Positions 23,808 through 35,740 of a stretch of 64,000 nucleotides of DNA are shown here, piece after piece. This DNA is from Dryococelus australis (Eukaryota > Arthropoda > Insecta > Phasmatodea > Phasmatidae), in NCBI GenBank assembly GCA_029891345.1, contig CM057000.1, forward strand, positions 134,753,663 through 134,817,662. The letters are read 5' to 3'. The stretch's first letter is position 1. Every line of letters begins with the position of its first letter. Both the position numbers and the translations under genes were made by a program. A model generated the notes under the pieces. It had not been told where the DNA came from and made no database searches. It was given only the letters and a program-made list of their open reading frames with translations.

Positions 23808-24241
23808 TTATAAATGCACTTACAAGAGAAAAATAATTATAATAGTTACACAATTTGTAGAACTTGAAAGATGTGGTCGAACAGCAGTAATAAACTTTAC
23901 TCTAAATTTAAATGTTTGTATCAATTTATATTTAGTATATAAAAGCTGAGCGCAAATAGTCAAGAACCTTACGCATGATATATTCTTCCTATGCCTACGC
24001 AAGTGTGATATACGTTCTATATTGTGAATAGTTAAGAGTCTTACACAATATATGTGCTTACTACGCTTACGCAAATGAGGTATACGTTCTACATTGCGCC
24101 AAGCTATTATATACTAAATATAAATTGGTACAAACATATTAATTTGCAGTAAAGTTCATTACGGCTGTTCGACCACATCTTACAAGTCCTACAAATTGAG
24201 TAACTATTATAATTACTTTTCTCTTTTTAGTGCATTTATAA
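23808..24241. mobile_element. Fold-back element with ~145-bp terminal inverted repeats
   Basis: The left arm starts TTATAAATGCACTTACAAGAG and the right arm ends with its near-exact reverse complement. Pairing continues through 'TAATTATAATAGTTAC', 'GATGTGGTCGAACAGC' and 'ATATTTAGTATATA' to about 23954, mirrored from about 24098. The ~140-bp centre holds two diverged ~71-bp tandem copies ('TATACGTTCTAtATTG' at 24010 and 24072). No coding capacity. Target duplication is unclear, so the superfamily is open. Confidence 0.85.
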
Positions 24242-25786
24242 ATAACATGTTAGTTTTATATGATTTTTACATCTGACCTAGCAGGACTTAATTATTGCCA
24301 ATGTGCAGTGATGCCAACTATAATTCGCTAGTCACGTTTTATCCGACAGAACTGCTTTCGTGGCAAGCGCTAATCCGAAAAAAATTCTTGTCTAACTAAG
24401 GCGTGCGAGAAATGCCAGATCGAGGAGTTGGGAAGGGCGTTAGTATTTTTCGTGAATATGCAAGTACGAAAATAGGGGAAGAGAACTTTAAAAACTGGCC
24501 AAAATATGAATCTGAAGGTAATTTCTATTTTACAGTAAACCCAAATGTTGCGTATTAGTATTACGTCCATTCACAATTTACAAGAACAATTTTTTTTATC
24601 TCTTTGTCCTTGGGGATTTAACAAAAATTATTTATACATTTAAGAAACACAGGCATTTATTTGCGAATACAGACTTGAGGAGGAATTCTTAACACGCGTA
24701 ATGTGGCAATTAACAAATCTCCTCTGCCCTTATCTAGTGCACGTAGTCACTATAACATACAATGTATTCCGTTACGTCGTCACATGTGTCACATATGGAA
24801 AATAATATTTCAATTTTAATTTTATGTGGTGCTTATTTGGGTCAAGGCCAGCTACATTCTCGAATCTGACAAATATTATCTACACACTTTGCCACGTGAT
24901 GTTTGAAAATATTTTGTTTCATTTGAAATGCTGGGTTGTCTCATTTGGTGTAGTATACTGAGAACTATGCACTGCCAGTATTGAACTAGCCTATTTATTA
25001 ATAGTAATATATTAATATTATACTTATACTGAAGTTGTATATTTTCTGCTTGATTTGAAGAAATATAACCCATGTGCATTAAACGACACTCTTTCATTGT
25101 AATGCCATCGATCGTGTATCCATAAATCTTCTATGTTAAAATTAATTCCAAACTAGACGGGAACTTCTACGTTTGATTCAAAAGCAGTAGATATTAGTAC
25201 TTAAGGGCAATTACGAAGCCAGTAAATTAACTCAATTGCAGTAATTTGTAACCGTATAAGAAACCTTCACTGTCATAAAACTCTACACAGAGTTGTAATT
25301 ACGTCATTTCAAACACCTTCCAATATATGATAATTCGATGTTTTAATGAAATCTGTTAAAAATTACTGAAACCAAACTTAAATTGTGCGTCCGAATTTGA
25401 CAGAAAACAACTGGGTTTGCTTTCATACTGATCTAGGAGAATATTTCTAGGAATTGTGCTAGCAATCAGAGCAATGACGAGCTTCACAAAATTACAATCC
25501 AGAAAATACATTACTTGCATGATTAGTGATCATGCACGTGGAATTACTGACTAAACATGGTTGTAGATGACGGATATCAGATCAGACGAAAAAAAAATAT
25601 CGCTAAACGATGTGTGAATTAAAACATCACTCATCACAGAGAGACACTAAGTCACCGCAGTGGATATTGCAAAGTTACCGAATGTTGGCCTTTTTAATTC
25701 AGTGTTTTTGCTCCTGTTCGTTATTTTAAAGGAATTTCCTACTGGCCGGCCACTGCGAAATTTAAATAGGAAATCCCATGTTAAGG
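24242..25786. other. AT-rich spacer without recognised features
   Basis: Short frames only; nothing recognisable on either strand. Confidence 0.3.
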
Positions 25787-26062
25787 AAATTTCGCCTAAG
25801 TGCGTTAATTTTAAAGACAGGCGTTTCAATCAGAATTTATTCTTCACCGATTTCTTACAAGATGCCTACGAGCTTATACATTCAAAATAGATAGAGAGTA
25901 AGTAATTTTTTGTGAAACATAGATTTTAAAAATATCTTGCGAGCAGGCTATAAAATGTTATGGAAACATCTGCGCTGTAGAGAACTTCTGAAAAATTCGT
26001 GACGAATAAATTTTGTTTTAAACGCCTATCTGTATCGTAACGCACTGAGGCGAAAACACATT
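25787..26062. repeat. Inverted repeat, ~85-bp arms
   Basis: The left arm (about 25787-25872, containing 'AGTGCGTTA', 'ACAGGCGTTT', 'AATTTATTCTTCAC') is an imperfect reverse complement of about 25978-26062. The spacer is about 105 bp. It may be a decayed inverted-repeat transposon. Confidence 0.6.
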
Positions 26063-27032
26063 CAGACCCAATGTACGCAATTTTTGGTCTGTACTGCACA
26101 CTAGCGACGATCAATTACCAATGATGCAGCCTGTGGGAAAATGATTCGCGAAACGTCTTACTGGTTAAGGTTATAACTGGTTCATATAACTGTAGCCGAA
26201 CACATAGCCTACGCTCATTGGCCGTGACAACGAAATAAGTGTTGCGTCGGCTTAAGTACAGCACGCATCATGATCGTTTTTTTTTTTGCAACACTTGGAA
26301 CTGTAAATTAAAATGGAAAATTGTTAACATGAGATTTCCCATTTTTAACTTCGCAGCTGCCAGCTGGTAGATTGTGCCCTTTAGACACTCTCGAGGCTGA
26401 ACAAGGAAATTATAAATATTATTTACCTTTAACGTAGCTACGTGACGCTTTGTAAATACTCGAATGTAACGGTATGATCCCACAACACGACACAACTTTA
26501 AAACTCCTGCGACTTCTGATGGCGCCAAAGTTGGCAGATAGTTATTGACACGCGTTCAGTTGAAGTCCGTGTCAAAACGTACTTCCTAAGGCGTGAAGTG
26601 TAGTTTTAATAGCTATCAAGACGGAGATGATTGCGATGGCATACAAAGAGAGGCAAAAAAGGATCTAATTATCCTAGAGAAGTGAAGTACGCTGTAGGGA
26701 ACAACTTGCGTGATTATGAAGGGAAAGTTCTCGTAAAGTTTGTTCAGAACCCCTCGTTAAAATCGCATACAAAAATATCCGTGAATTTGCTACTAAGTTG
26801 TGTATTTACGGGTTATAACGACAGCTCATAAACATTATTAGCCCTAATTTTCGTAATGTAGGTGTTTATCAACGCAAAAAAAAAGTATAAATTTATAATT
26901 ATAAAATGTTTAGTTTTAAAGTGGGATTTGAACACGAATCAGTAACTTTGTAGTCCACAGATGTTGGTGTTTGAAAGAATATATTTAAGGTGCGTGAATA
27001 ACCTAATTGACTCAGAATTGATAGTTTAATAT
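26063..27032. other. AT-rich spacer without recognised gene
   Basis: Frames of 66-86 codons exist (for example minus 26268-26528) but show no domain, and no repeat matches were noticed. Confidence 0.25.
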
Positions 27033-27036
27033 TTAA

Positions 27037-27510
27037 GGTGGCCGAATGGTTTGAAGGAATTTTGCATGTCTGAGGCCAAAATGCGAGAGGAGCGTTAGGG
27101 GCGACCCAGACATGCGCTACAACTTTCTCATCGCCTCTACGCGCAAAGCACTGAACTGGCGTACAGTCTTACCTTCGACAACTCGCCTATTTGGTACGTT
27201 CAGCGGAGGCCCTACCATTTCATGACGTAATAACAATAGTAAAGATTTGAAGTACCGTACGTCCTTATTTCTTTTTTTAATGTCTTGTACCGGGATGCTG
27301 ATACCTAAAAATTACCGTGAATACGCCCGTTTGAGCCATTTACACTCACAAAGAAAACATGCTTTAGAGAGAAATGAAGAAACTGGAAAAACCGTGTACA
27401 GATGCATAACGTTTCTAAAGTGCTATTCGTAAGCAGGTCTCAGGTCTCACTGAGACACCTTGTACGTTTTTTATTAATAAAACGTTTCCTACTGAACACA
27501 GGCGGCCGCC
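27037..27510 (+). mobile_element. piggyBac-type MITE D, copy 1, TTAA flanked
   Basis: The element begins GGTGGCCG and ends CGGCCGCC and is bounded by TTAA at 27033-27036 and 27511-27514. TTAA duplication is the hallmark of piggyBac-type elements. The interior is shared with 59240-59668: 'GAAGGAATTTTGCA', 'GCACTGAACTGGCGT', 'AATGTCTTGTACCGG', 'AAAACATGCTTTAGA', 'TATTCGTAAGCAGG'. No transposase is encoded. Confidence 0.75.
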
Positions 27511-27863
27511 TTAAAACCGCAAATAATGCTTAGTATACCTTCGCCATTGTTTTTTTCACAAAACCCTAAGTTGTAGGAAATACGGACACATTCCTTATTT
27601 TGCGTGTGCGGTACTGAGTTACGTTGGGCAGCAGTTTTCGCATACTAACTGCAAATTCCTCTTGGAAATTTTCGTGGAAGTGGGCAAAGTTTTAACAGTG
27701 TTGATCTCATTCATGACTGGAGCGAATAATCTCGGGTTCGGCCATGAAAAACGAATATATATGTATCCTGGCATGGAATGTGCCCAAGACGCCTGTTCAT
27801 TAATTCAGCCCGAAAATTGTGTTCATCGAATAATTATTAAATTTCTCAGTTATATAAAGCTAC

Positions 27864-28297
27864 TAAAGGCTGTTCACGATAAAGTGAGCCTTCTGAAATG
27901 AACTTCAGGGAAAAGTCACTGCCGCTGCCTGCATATATTTTAACGGGCGCACTGAGTGACATGCGTCCAGTAAAGTTGGTAACACGTGATGGAAAGTAGT
28001 TTCATATCTTAACGTGGAATGGCATGTGTTAAGTAACCATTTGTGATAACTTAAATGACTTCTTTCAGTTTATGGTGTTTTTTTTTTTTTTTAATGCATC
28101 GACCAGTAAAAATTAGCAAATTTGTAAAATATTTACTTTCCTAAAAATTTCACTGTTTCACTTACCGACACATGAATAAAGCGACGAGGCCCAGGGCTAT
28201 GTTAAGATTAAATATGGCGGATCAATAAACGACATGTATACAAGTATATCTAAAGCAGCGTTTCCAAAAGTGTTCATTTTACCTCGAAAAACCGATA
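27864..28297 (-). mobile_element. MITE-A long form
   Basis: Reverse orientation: 'AAAGGCTGTTCACGATAAAGTG' first, then 'TTTTAACGGGCGCACTGAGTG', 'GTTGGTAACACGTGATGG', 'AATGCATCGAC', 'GACACATGAATAAAGCGACGAG', ending 'AGTGTTCATTTTACC'. The final terminus is mutated. Confidence 0.85.
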
Positions 28298-28969
28298 AAT
28301 ATTGATACTGTAAGCTTAAAATCGAATCTAAAAGATATTTTCTTAGAAAATTACCACAGAGATGAAAACATTTGTTTTATAAAATAATGCTGTAAACTTA
28401 TTAGTTTTATGTATTATTAGGGGCTTCGATCACATCAATTTATCAGACAATAATTTTTAAACCGGTGTTAAAACATAATGAATAAATAACACTAAAGATG
28501 CGAGATTTATAATGCTTAGGAGTATCGCACGTTTACTTATTCTGGTCTCACACATTTGCTTATTCTGAGAATAATTTGTGGTCGCACATTACAACATACT
28601 TGGTTTCAACACGTACCGACTTTTAAGTTACTATAGAATAATTTTGGCTCTTCTAGACTTCGTACATAACTAATATAAAAGTATGCATAGTTTTTACAGT
28701 ATTAATATTCAAGAAGAACAAATTAAGACTAATTTATAACATCTTCCCAGCTTGTAGCCAAAAAATTAATATAAGTACTTTTATTTTTTTCATTGGGAAC
28801 ATTGCATAATTATAATAAAAAATCACTTTGAAGTAAAAATTACTCCCTTCGGTAGAACTATGTTACCTGTTCTACTGTTGTTACAAAATGTTTTCAAAAA
28901 CTGTTTATACAACTAACAGTGCGTTACCATAATTTTTATTAATTTGAATCGCTTTGTGACATCGTCTCT

Positions 28970-28970
28970 C

Positions 28971-29001
<31 letters not shown>
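28970..29001. repeat. (GT)n(AT)n microsatellite
   Basis: About ten GT units are followed directly by six AT units. Confidence 0.9.
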
Positions 29002-29358
29002 CAATGAATGTGCCACGTGTAATAGCACTCAATAATCTATCTTACTGCACCTACACTAAAAACGCTAACAATTCTAATACAAAGCTACAAAAAAAAATTT
29101 ATATTTACCACTGGGTATCGGGCTGGCATAGATTTTTTTTTTGGGTGTTTTAATTTTTCGTTTCAAAGTATAGACAACTGGTACATACAAGTGTACACAA
29201 TTTAGTTGTTTGGAAGGAAAGATTTTGAACAAACAGTTTCGATGCTCATTATTGTAATGGATGTTTCTCTAGTTGGGCATGCTGTAAGCTGCATAGTGAT
29301 GCTTTAGGGTATCATCCAAACTGGCATGAATAAGCTGTTAAAACCAATGCCACAGATG

Positions 29359-29360
<2 letters not shown>

Positions 29361-29449
<89 letters not shown>
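29361..29449. repeat. (AT)n microsatellite
   Basis: About 44 uninterrupted AT units. The minus-strand isoleucine/tyrosine frame across it is a by-product. Confidence 0.95.
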
Positions 29450-29453
<4 letters not shown>

Positions 29454-30893
29454 TTTAGCCACACAGAAAAATGTATAATTTTGTTGCAACATAAAAATTG
29501 CTATTGAGACATTTCATTTACCGTTTATATTGAAGTAAAAATAATAATGTTAAGACAACGTTAATAGCGTTCATCATTTACAATTTTTTATATTACCAAA
29601 ATGCTTGAAGTGCTAATGTTAATGAAGCCTCTAAGTAATGTTGCCGCAACCAATTATGCTAGAAATAACACGAAGAACATAATAGTATGTGTTACTGCAA
29701 CATTCAAGTAATGTCGAGCCGACACACGTTTGCAATGACCTGATGTTGTATAATGGCAGAAACTAGTGAACAGCGGTAACCTTGTAAAATGAAACCACAA
29801 CACTTAAATTTTCAAACATATTATGAAAACTAAATGTAGCTTAGACCAGCTCTCAAGCTTTACACAGCAGCTCACGTGTCCCAAATACGCACATATTTCC
29901 AAGGCATAAGGCACTTACATATAACTAAAGATATCTGCAGTAAGTTGTTCAGCCGCACCTGAATACAAACAATATGAAACACAATCAAACACGTCCAGAT
30001 AGAGGAGTTGGTAAGACGTCAAGCAGTCAAGGCGCAGATTAGATTCCCCACACCGCTGTTACTTTTATTTATACATTGGTAAGATATATTTTTGTGACAA
30101 ATTATTCTTAATTAATTTAATATCGTGGTGTTTTTTTTAAAGCAAAGACAATGAAAGATAAAATTTAACACATATTTTAACACCAGATATGTTTTGCCAC
30201 AATATATACACCACCTTAATGTTGAGAGCATAATAAGGATTAACGTTGTTAGTAAACTACTTATGTTGCATTACCATTAATATCATAGCAGTATATTACA
30301 TTAATAGCAATATTATCTACTGATGGCTAACAGATAACAATTTTTTTTGTAGTAATATGACATTAATACTGTGTCCACGACATTTTTTATCTGTGATTGT
30401 TATAAAATGTTTGAAAATAACTTATGTATGTTTGTACACAGTTAAGCTTTTTAATTTAACCGCTAGCCTTATATTTTTGGGCGTAGTTACACTTAATAAA
30501 GTAACATATGAAAAAAATAGTATCAAAACTTTGCTTATAGTTACGGGCAATTGTTTTACACGATAAGATTTCAGGGCAAGTTGTGTTCCAAAACACTTTA
30601 GTTCAGATCCACTTTCTTGACTGAAGCATTTGAATTGTTACGCACATGATCTGTCTGCCCGCGAATCACGGATTGTCAGTCTCGGAGAAACTCAATTCTG
30701 ATTAGCTCACTCGTGACAGACTGTCTTCACACGAAGACAAGCGGTCAACAGCCAAATGAAGGCTGCAAGTGCGCACGTAGGATATTGAAGTCTAGCCTCC
30801 GCGTAAATATTTTCGCGAAAAGTAGGTCGTCTTGCATATAGTACTTAATACACTCTGACGTTTCAAATGAACTCCCTCTCCGCGATTGATTAG

Positions 30894-31130
30894 TAGAGAC
30901 CTGACATATTCGCGAGTTCAATTGTCTATGTAGGCTAGAGACTATAGTCGTATGTAAAAATATGCCGATATCAACCGCACATTGGTTGTCTGCTGTCACA
31001 GTGGAAGGCGCCGATTGGGCCAGAGTTCTACAGGAGGTGTCAAGTGGACCAACTGATAAAGTTAAATAATCACACGTGTTTTTCATTCTAGCTTGTCCCA
31101 AAATAAATCCGCGAATTATTCAGGTCTCTA
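30894..31130 (+). mobile_element. hAT-type MITE, TAGAGACCTGA termini, 8-bp target duplication
   Basis: Starts TAGAGACCTGACATATTCGCG and ends CGCGAATTATTCAGGTCTCTA, nearly perfect inverted repeats of about 21 bp. Flanks TTGATTAG and CTGATTAG agree at 7 of 8. The interior ('GACTATAGTCGTATGTAAAA', 'GTCTGCTGTCACAGTGGAAGG') is almost identical to the copy at 45383-45608. Confidence 0.85.
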
Positions 31131-32205
31131 CTGATTAGCTCAGAACTCAATGTTTGAGGGCAGGAATCGCAGATACTGTTCGGCGTCCGTGTAGACAATT
31201 TAGTAGGGTTCGCCATTTTTCCAACACACTGCGTTGCATATGGAAAATATATTGCGTTCTTTTATCAGATAAAAATAACATATTTTGAATCGGTATTCCT
31301 GTAAACGGTGTTCGGCATAAAATACAATTTTGGGTTTTTAAAGTAATATGAACAATTTTCTCTATAAATTTGTAACTGATGGACACTGTAAACTAAACAT
31401 GTTATTTTACTCATACTTACATGGTACAAAATCTTCACCGAAGTCAGTATATTTTTTTATAAATAAATAAAATTTTTAACTATGAATTTACGTCAATTTA
31501 TCGTAACAATTGCTAAAATAACATATACAGTTATAATTGATCTTACGCTGAATTGTGTCAAAATAACTATGATGCAGAAAAATAAATTGTATCTCTTGTA
31601 TATTTTGTCTCCACTACAAAGAAATTTACTCATTCATCGCAGTTAAAATTTTTACCAAAATTTGTATTTCTGTTACTATTACAAAAGTAAGATCAAAGTT
31701 TCCTGTAGTTGTAATACACAACGTCTGTACAATTTTCAATACTTCACGAAGTAATTTTACGATAGCTATCAGTTCATTTACAACCGTGTCATGTTAATCC
31801 GTTCTGTATAGATACTATTAACAAATTATATATTTTTTTCCTACCACTCAATGTTACTTTATAGTTACAAAGCAATTAAAGTATCTTCAATATGCAAATT
31901 ACAATGAATTTATTTCAGCTGTATAACCAATTACATGCAAACGGCAAGCATATTTCAGCTTTTGAAAGGCCTGCTAAGGAGGTACTCTTCTGTACATTTT
32001 ATTCTTCTGCTATATGTAAAATTTACTTGATCCATGCGTCGATAAAGAGTAAGTGGCAAATTTTTATGAACGTAAATAGATAATTCAAAATGTAATTCAT
32101 TCTCACAGATACATAAACAAAGAGAGGGGAAAGTAAATAAATCCAGTGACGATGCAGTTAACTAAAACACTTCTAGTACGGCGTTGACGATACGGAACTA
32201 TTTTT
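31131..32205. other. AT-rich spacer without recognised features
   Basis: 'GCTTTTGAAAGGCCTGC' near 31958 faintly recalls a MITE-A end, but no full terminus is visible. Nothing else is recognised. Confidence 0.3.
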
Positions 32206-32845
32206 TGACGTGAACACGTCTTTAAATTTGCAACCGTAGTGGGAGGAAGTCCAGAAAATCCGATGATAACGAAATCGGGGGATAAAGTTTGGCATTGCAG
32301 CTCCGAATCTATCGTCTGCATTCAAAATTCAATTACACCACTCGATTGCCAAAGGATCAAAGAACATGCTAGGTTGAATGAGGACTGCGAAGTATCAAGC
32401 GGCGTAGAAGGGGGGGGGGGGGCAATATTGAGTTCGTTTCGCCGCGTCTCATAACTTCCACGTAGTGTAACTTTTGACTTGGAGAAACTACGATGCTCGT
32501 TTGGATTTCAAACGACAGCTCTCGTCAAGATCAATCGACTGCGTGTATAAAAACATTTGTGTGGCGTGGTTATGATGAAATTGTATGCATTTAATGTAAA
32601 AAATTTAGAAAACTTAACACAATTTCAGCTATACTCGTCAAAAAGTCAAGTCGAAATACAGAAATCGTATACGGTTGCAAAGAGCATCTCAAAAGCAATC
32701 CAGTGATATCCATAAAACCCCATATGATCGGCTGAAGCCGTTCCGGGAACAGAATAAACATCAAGGCGTCCGAGCGCGTCAACGTAGACGTATTCACGCA
32801 AAACAAACGGCCGTGTCCCCAACACAGCCAAACCCAATTTTTTCC
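32206..32845 (+). repeat. Dispersed repeat B, copy 2
   Basis: Collinear with 16819-17475 across its whole length, including the G-rich middle (13 G at 32410-32422). Frames differ between the copies through many indels, arguing against a protein-coding origin. Confidence 0.75.
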
Positions 32846-33595
32846 CCCTACTTGGCTGATAATTTTGTTGGAAGCAATCAAGCAACTGTTTTTTAACATG
32901 TAATCAGATAGGGATGCGTATTTGTTTTCAAATTTATTTCTAAAGTAATGCAGTGTACTGCTCTTACGGTATCGAACAAGCCGAAGCAAGGCAACCCTCG
33001 AAAGAGCGCCCCTTGAGGCGAACTCCCGTTTCAACCGCAAGGGCGCGCGTGGTCCTCAGAGTTCCTCCAGGCGGCGCGGCGTGCGCAGGCAGCCGTTAAT
33101 ACACTCCAATAATTATGTTTCCAGTCTATTAGAGCGTAATCCGGTGAAAAGTGCCTCTAAAGTTTGTTATCCGCGCTCGAGCCCTGCGGAAGTGAAGCTT
33201 CGGGGGAGAAAAGGGAGACAGGAGAGTTGGGTCACCTCCCTGGTATTAATATCTGCTGAAACCCGGTGCCCTGGATCAAACCGGCTTGAGAACTCCTCAC
33301 TTCATTTCCGGCCACTTTTGACTCTCCGCGATCATTAGACACGTCCTACCCTCTCCACTGTTGGACTCCCGTGCCCGTATTCCTATCTCCTGCCAGCTGT
33401 AACACACGCGAACCTGTCGCCTGCAGCCCTCCTCACAATAGCGCCACATGATACGTTTAGCCGGGGGGGGGGGGGGGGCTTAAGTAGCCCGCCATCTGCC
33501 GTGCGATATTTGACAACACACAAATAAACATTGTTTTGATAGTATTTTTAGGAACTGTATTGTACCGCAAACCAAACCTTGGACGCCGAAACTGC
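32846..33595. other. GC-rich stretch without recognised gene
   Basis: GC-rich from about 32980 to 33480, ending in a run of 16 G (33463-33478). No domain is recognised in the short frames. Confidence 0.25.
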
Positions 33596-33833
33596 TATAG
33601 GCTATTCACGCTAAACTAAGCACTTTTTAAGGCCCTGATAAATTTTTCCTTTCAATTTATTTCTACTTTTCCGCCCCTTTTTAATATAAACATTGCGATA
33701 TGACTAATACACACACTGAATACATTTCATGACTCTCAAAAATTAATGTCAGAGACTGCAATAAAATATATTTATTAGGGGTTAATGCTTTTTGGGAGGG
33801 GCCTTAAAAAGTGTTCACTTTACAGGCCTTATA
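33596..33833 (+). mobile_element. MITE-A short form
   Basis: TATAGGCTATTCACGC start, interior 'TTTCTACTTTTCCGCCCC' and 'GCAATAAAATATATTTATTAG', end 'AGTGTTCACTTTACAGGCC'. Closely related to the copy at 58884-59126; the right terminus has lost about six bases. Confidence 0.85.
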
Positions 33834-33975
33834 GTTTCGCATGGTACAAATATCACCTATTTTATACCTCTTGAATCAGAAGTTCTTCAAGACTCGTCTG
33901 AAAGTAAACATTATTCCACCAGTTTTTAAAACAATGTTCACATATGGAAAATGCATAGCAAAAAAATAATAAATA

Positions 33976-33980
<5 letters not shown>

Positions 33981-34042
<62 letters not shown>
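33981..34042. repeat. (TA)n(CA)n compound microsatellite
   Basis: About 17 TA units pass into about 14 CA units. Confidence 0.95.
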
Positions 34043-35239
34043 GCCACACACACTCACACGCGCGCTTTACTATCTGGCATCTCGTTTCTTTTCCTTTCTA
34101 AACAAACGTGACAATAATTAAATTTTTTCTTCTTTTCCACATTCTTGCTCCTGACTGGCTGTCTTCTCTAACGTCATCAACGATGTTGCCCACGCGGCAA
34201 GTTAGTCTTGTCACCAGCGCTCTCTTTTCGAGCTGCTGCTCGTCGCGAGCGACGTGAATTACGATTGGCTGTTTCGGCGTGACGTCAGATCGCTTCGTGC
34301 CGTGTCGCGCTAGTCTGCACTATACTCTCTCCTTCCTTGGAAGGACCGCTTGTAGATCGATCGCCGAAGGTAGTTTCCGCTTGCTTCGCATGCAGCGGGG
34401 CGCACACAAAGCGCCCCGGGCTTATTATCGTGAACCAACCTCTCTAAATGACACAGTTACCCTCGGACTTTCCAAGCGATTGGCTTCACCCTTCGCTCTT
34501 GCCTTCCTCGACAGCTTTCGTTTCCACTGCGATTCTACATCCTGTTTCCCCTATCCTCTGTCACGCGCTCCTTTACTGTTCTGGAACCATGCAGTCTGCG
34601 GGCTTCGTGTGGCGTGTACCTCACACTCCTCGACAATTCACCGAGCGGGGTGGCGCTGTGGTAATACTTCGAGCTCACATCCCGGAGGACTTGTGTTTGA
34701 ATAATGTGCTCTCCATCCTGATAAAGGTCTCCCATGGTTTTCCGTAATCACTCCAGACGAATACTTAGGTGGGTCCTTACTACATGCCTTAATCGAGTCC
34801 TCCCTAGTTCCTGCTGCTCTAAGAAACTCGCCCCGCCGTTAGTGACCTCGATGTTGACGAGACGTTTAAGTCCTATGCACCTTGTTATGAAGTGATCAGG
34901 CCTTAGTTTAACGGCCTGCCTGATCGCACCTTCAAATACTGAACCAGGGAACGAGCGTGATTGCATTAACACCTTGCTAAAGACAGTTGCAGGAACCCCC
35001 TCCACGGGCCATAAACGGGGCCGAAAATATTAAACAACGCGCCCGATATGTGCCAGCGTAAGACTGCGAGCGAGAGGCTTTCGTCATCGGGGCAGCAGAC
35101 CAAGAATGCATGGAGATGGGTATGTCCGGCTGTCGTTAACCGCCTCCTATAATCAGTCTCCGGCAACATGAGCAAGGTGGGGACTTTCCAATTAGATTGT
35201 AACAGTAGTGGCGTGCGGTAATACAAGTTATTTTACTTA
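34043..35239. other. GC-richer stretch with one SINE
   Basis: A CCAAT-type ATTGG (34264-34268) and a CRE octamer TGACGTCA (34280-34287) lie close together in a CpG-rich patch, resembling a promoter, but no gene start is recognised downstream. The 141-codon frame at 34279-34704 runs into the SINE and is rejected as a gene. Confidence 0.25.
34645..34880 (+). mobile_element. tRNA-derived SINE of a second type
   Basis: Head 'GGGGTGGCGCTGTGGTAATAC' with an A-box-like start, B-box-like remnant 'TGTGTTTGAAT', and tail 'GTGACCTCGATGTTGACGAG' then 'GTTTAAGTCCTATGCACC'. The tail differs from the main SINE family, so this is a separate family. Confidence 0.55.
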
Positions 35240-35405
35240 AACGCTGTTCACGATAAAGTGAGCACTTTTTTTTATACACATGAATAAAGTGATGAGGTCC
35301 ATGGTAATGTCAATTTTACATAAGGCGTAAGAATACACAACTTGCATGCAAGTAGATCTTAAGCAGGGCTTTCAAAAGTGCTCACTTTACCGTGAACAGC
35401 CTATA
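35240..35405 (-). mobile_element. MITE-A, internally deleted 165-bp derivative
   Basis: One end is 'CGCTGTTCACGATAAAGTGAGCAC', the other 'AGTGCTCACTTTACCGTGAACAGCCTATA'. Only the 'ACACATGAATAAAGTGATGAGG' to 'AAGTAGATCTTAAGCAGGGC' interior remains, so about 260 bp of the long form are missing. Confidence 0.85.
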
Positions 35406-35609
35406 ATTAGCATATTGGTATTCCATTTAAGCTCCCCTGATCAATAATCACGTAAATAGTTATTGTATAATCCCCTTATATTCAATAAATCCCATCTTAT
35501 ACTGTTATCCTCTGCCTAATAATGAATAATTAATTAGTTACGCCCATAGTCTCTTTTGAGGTTTGAATTGACTTAAAATCTAATTCTTAACAACCTATAG
35601 TTGTTTTGT

Positions 35610-35705
35610 CAAGTCACAGAAGCGAGGGAACGATAAGGGCGACATCTAAACGCATAACTATCGCCCAGGTGTACCTAAACGCCAAGGTGCAGTGTTCCTG
35701 ATGCA
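35610..35705 (+). repeat. Shared GC-rich module
   Basis: 'CACAGAAGCGAGGGAACGATAAGGGCGAC..' resembles segments at 27085-27165, 47936-48027 and 59280-59360, which lie inside two different TTAA-flanked MITE families. Here no TTAA element borders are recognised. Confidence 0.45.
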
Positions 35706-35740
35706 CTCCTTTGCCTTTCGCAGACCGTTGAACCTATGGG

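Larger units (their letters stand above)
28298..30893. other. AT-rich stretch with microsatellites only
   Basis: Apart from the microsatellites listed separately, I see no gene or element. A weak tRNA-like patch near 30000-30055 ('GAGGAGTTGGTAAGACG', 'GATTAGATTCCCC') might be the worn head of another SINE. Confidence 0.3.

Noticed and set aside
29304..29492. Minus-strand Tyr/Ile repeat protein
   Set aside because: It is the translation of an (AT)n microsatellite.
32591..33040. 149-codon minus-strand frame
   Set aside because: It lies over dispersed repeat B; the other copies of the repeat do not keep the frame.
34279..34704. 141-codon plus-strand frame
   Set aside because: It ends inside a SINE and is frame-overlapped by others in a GC-rich patch.
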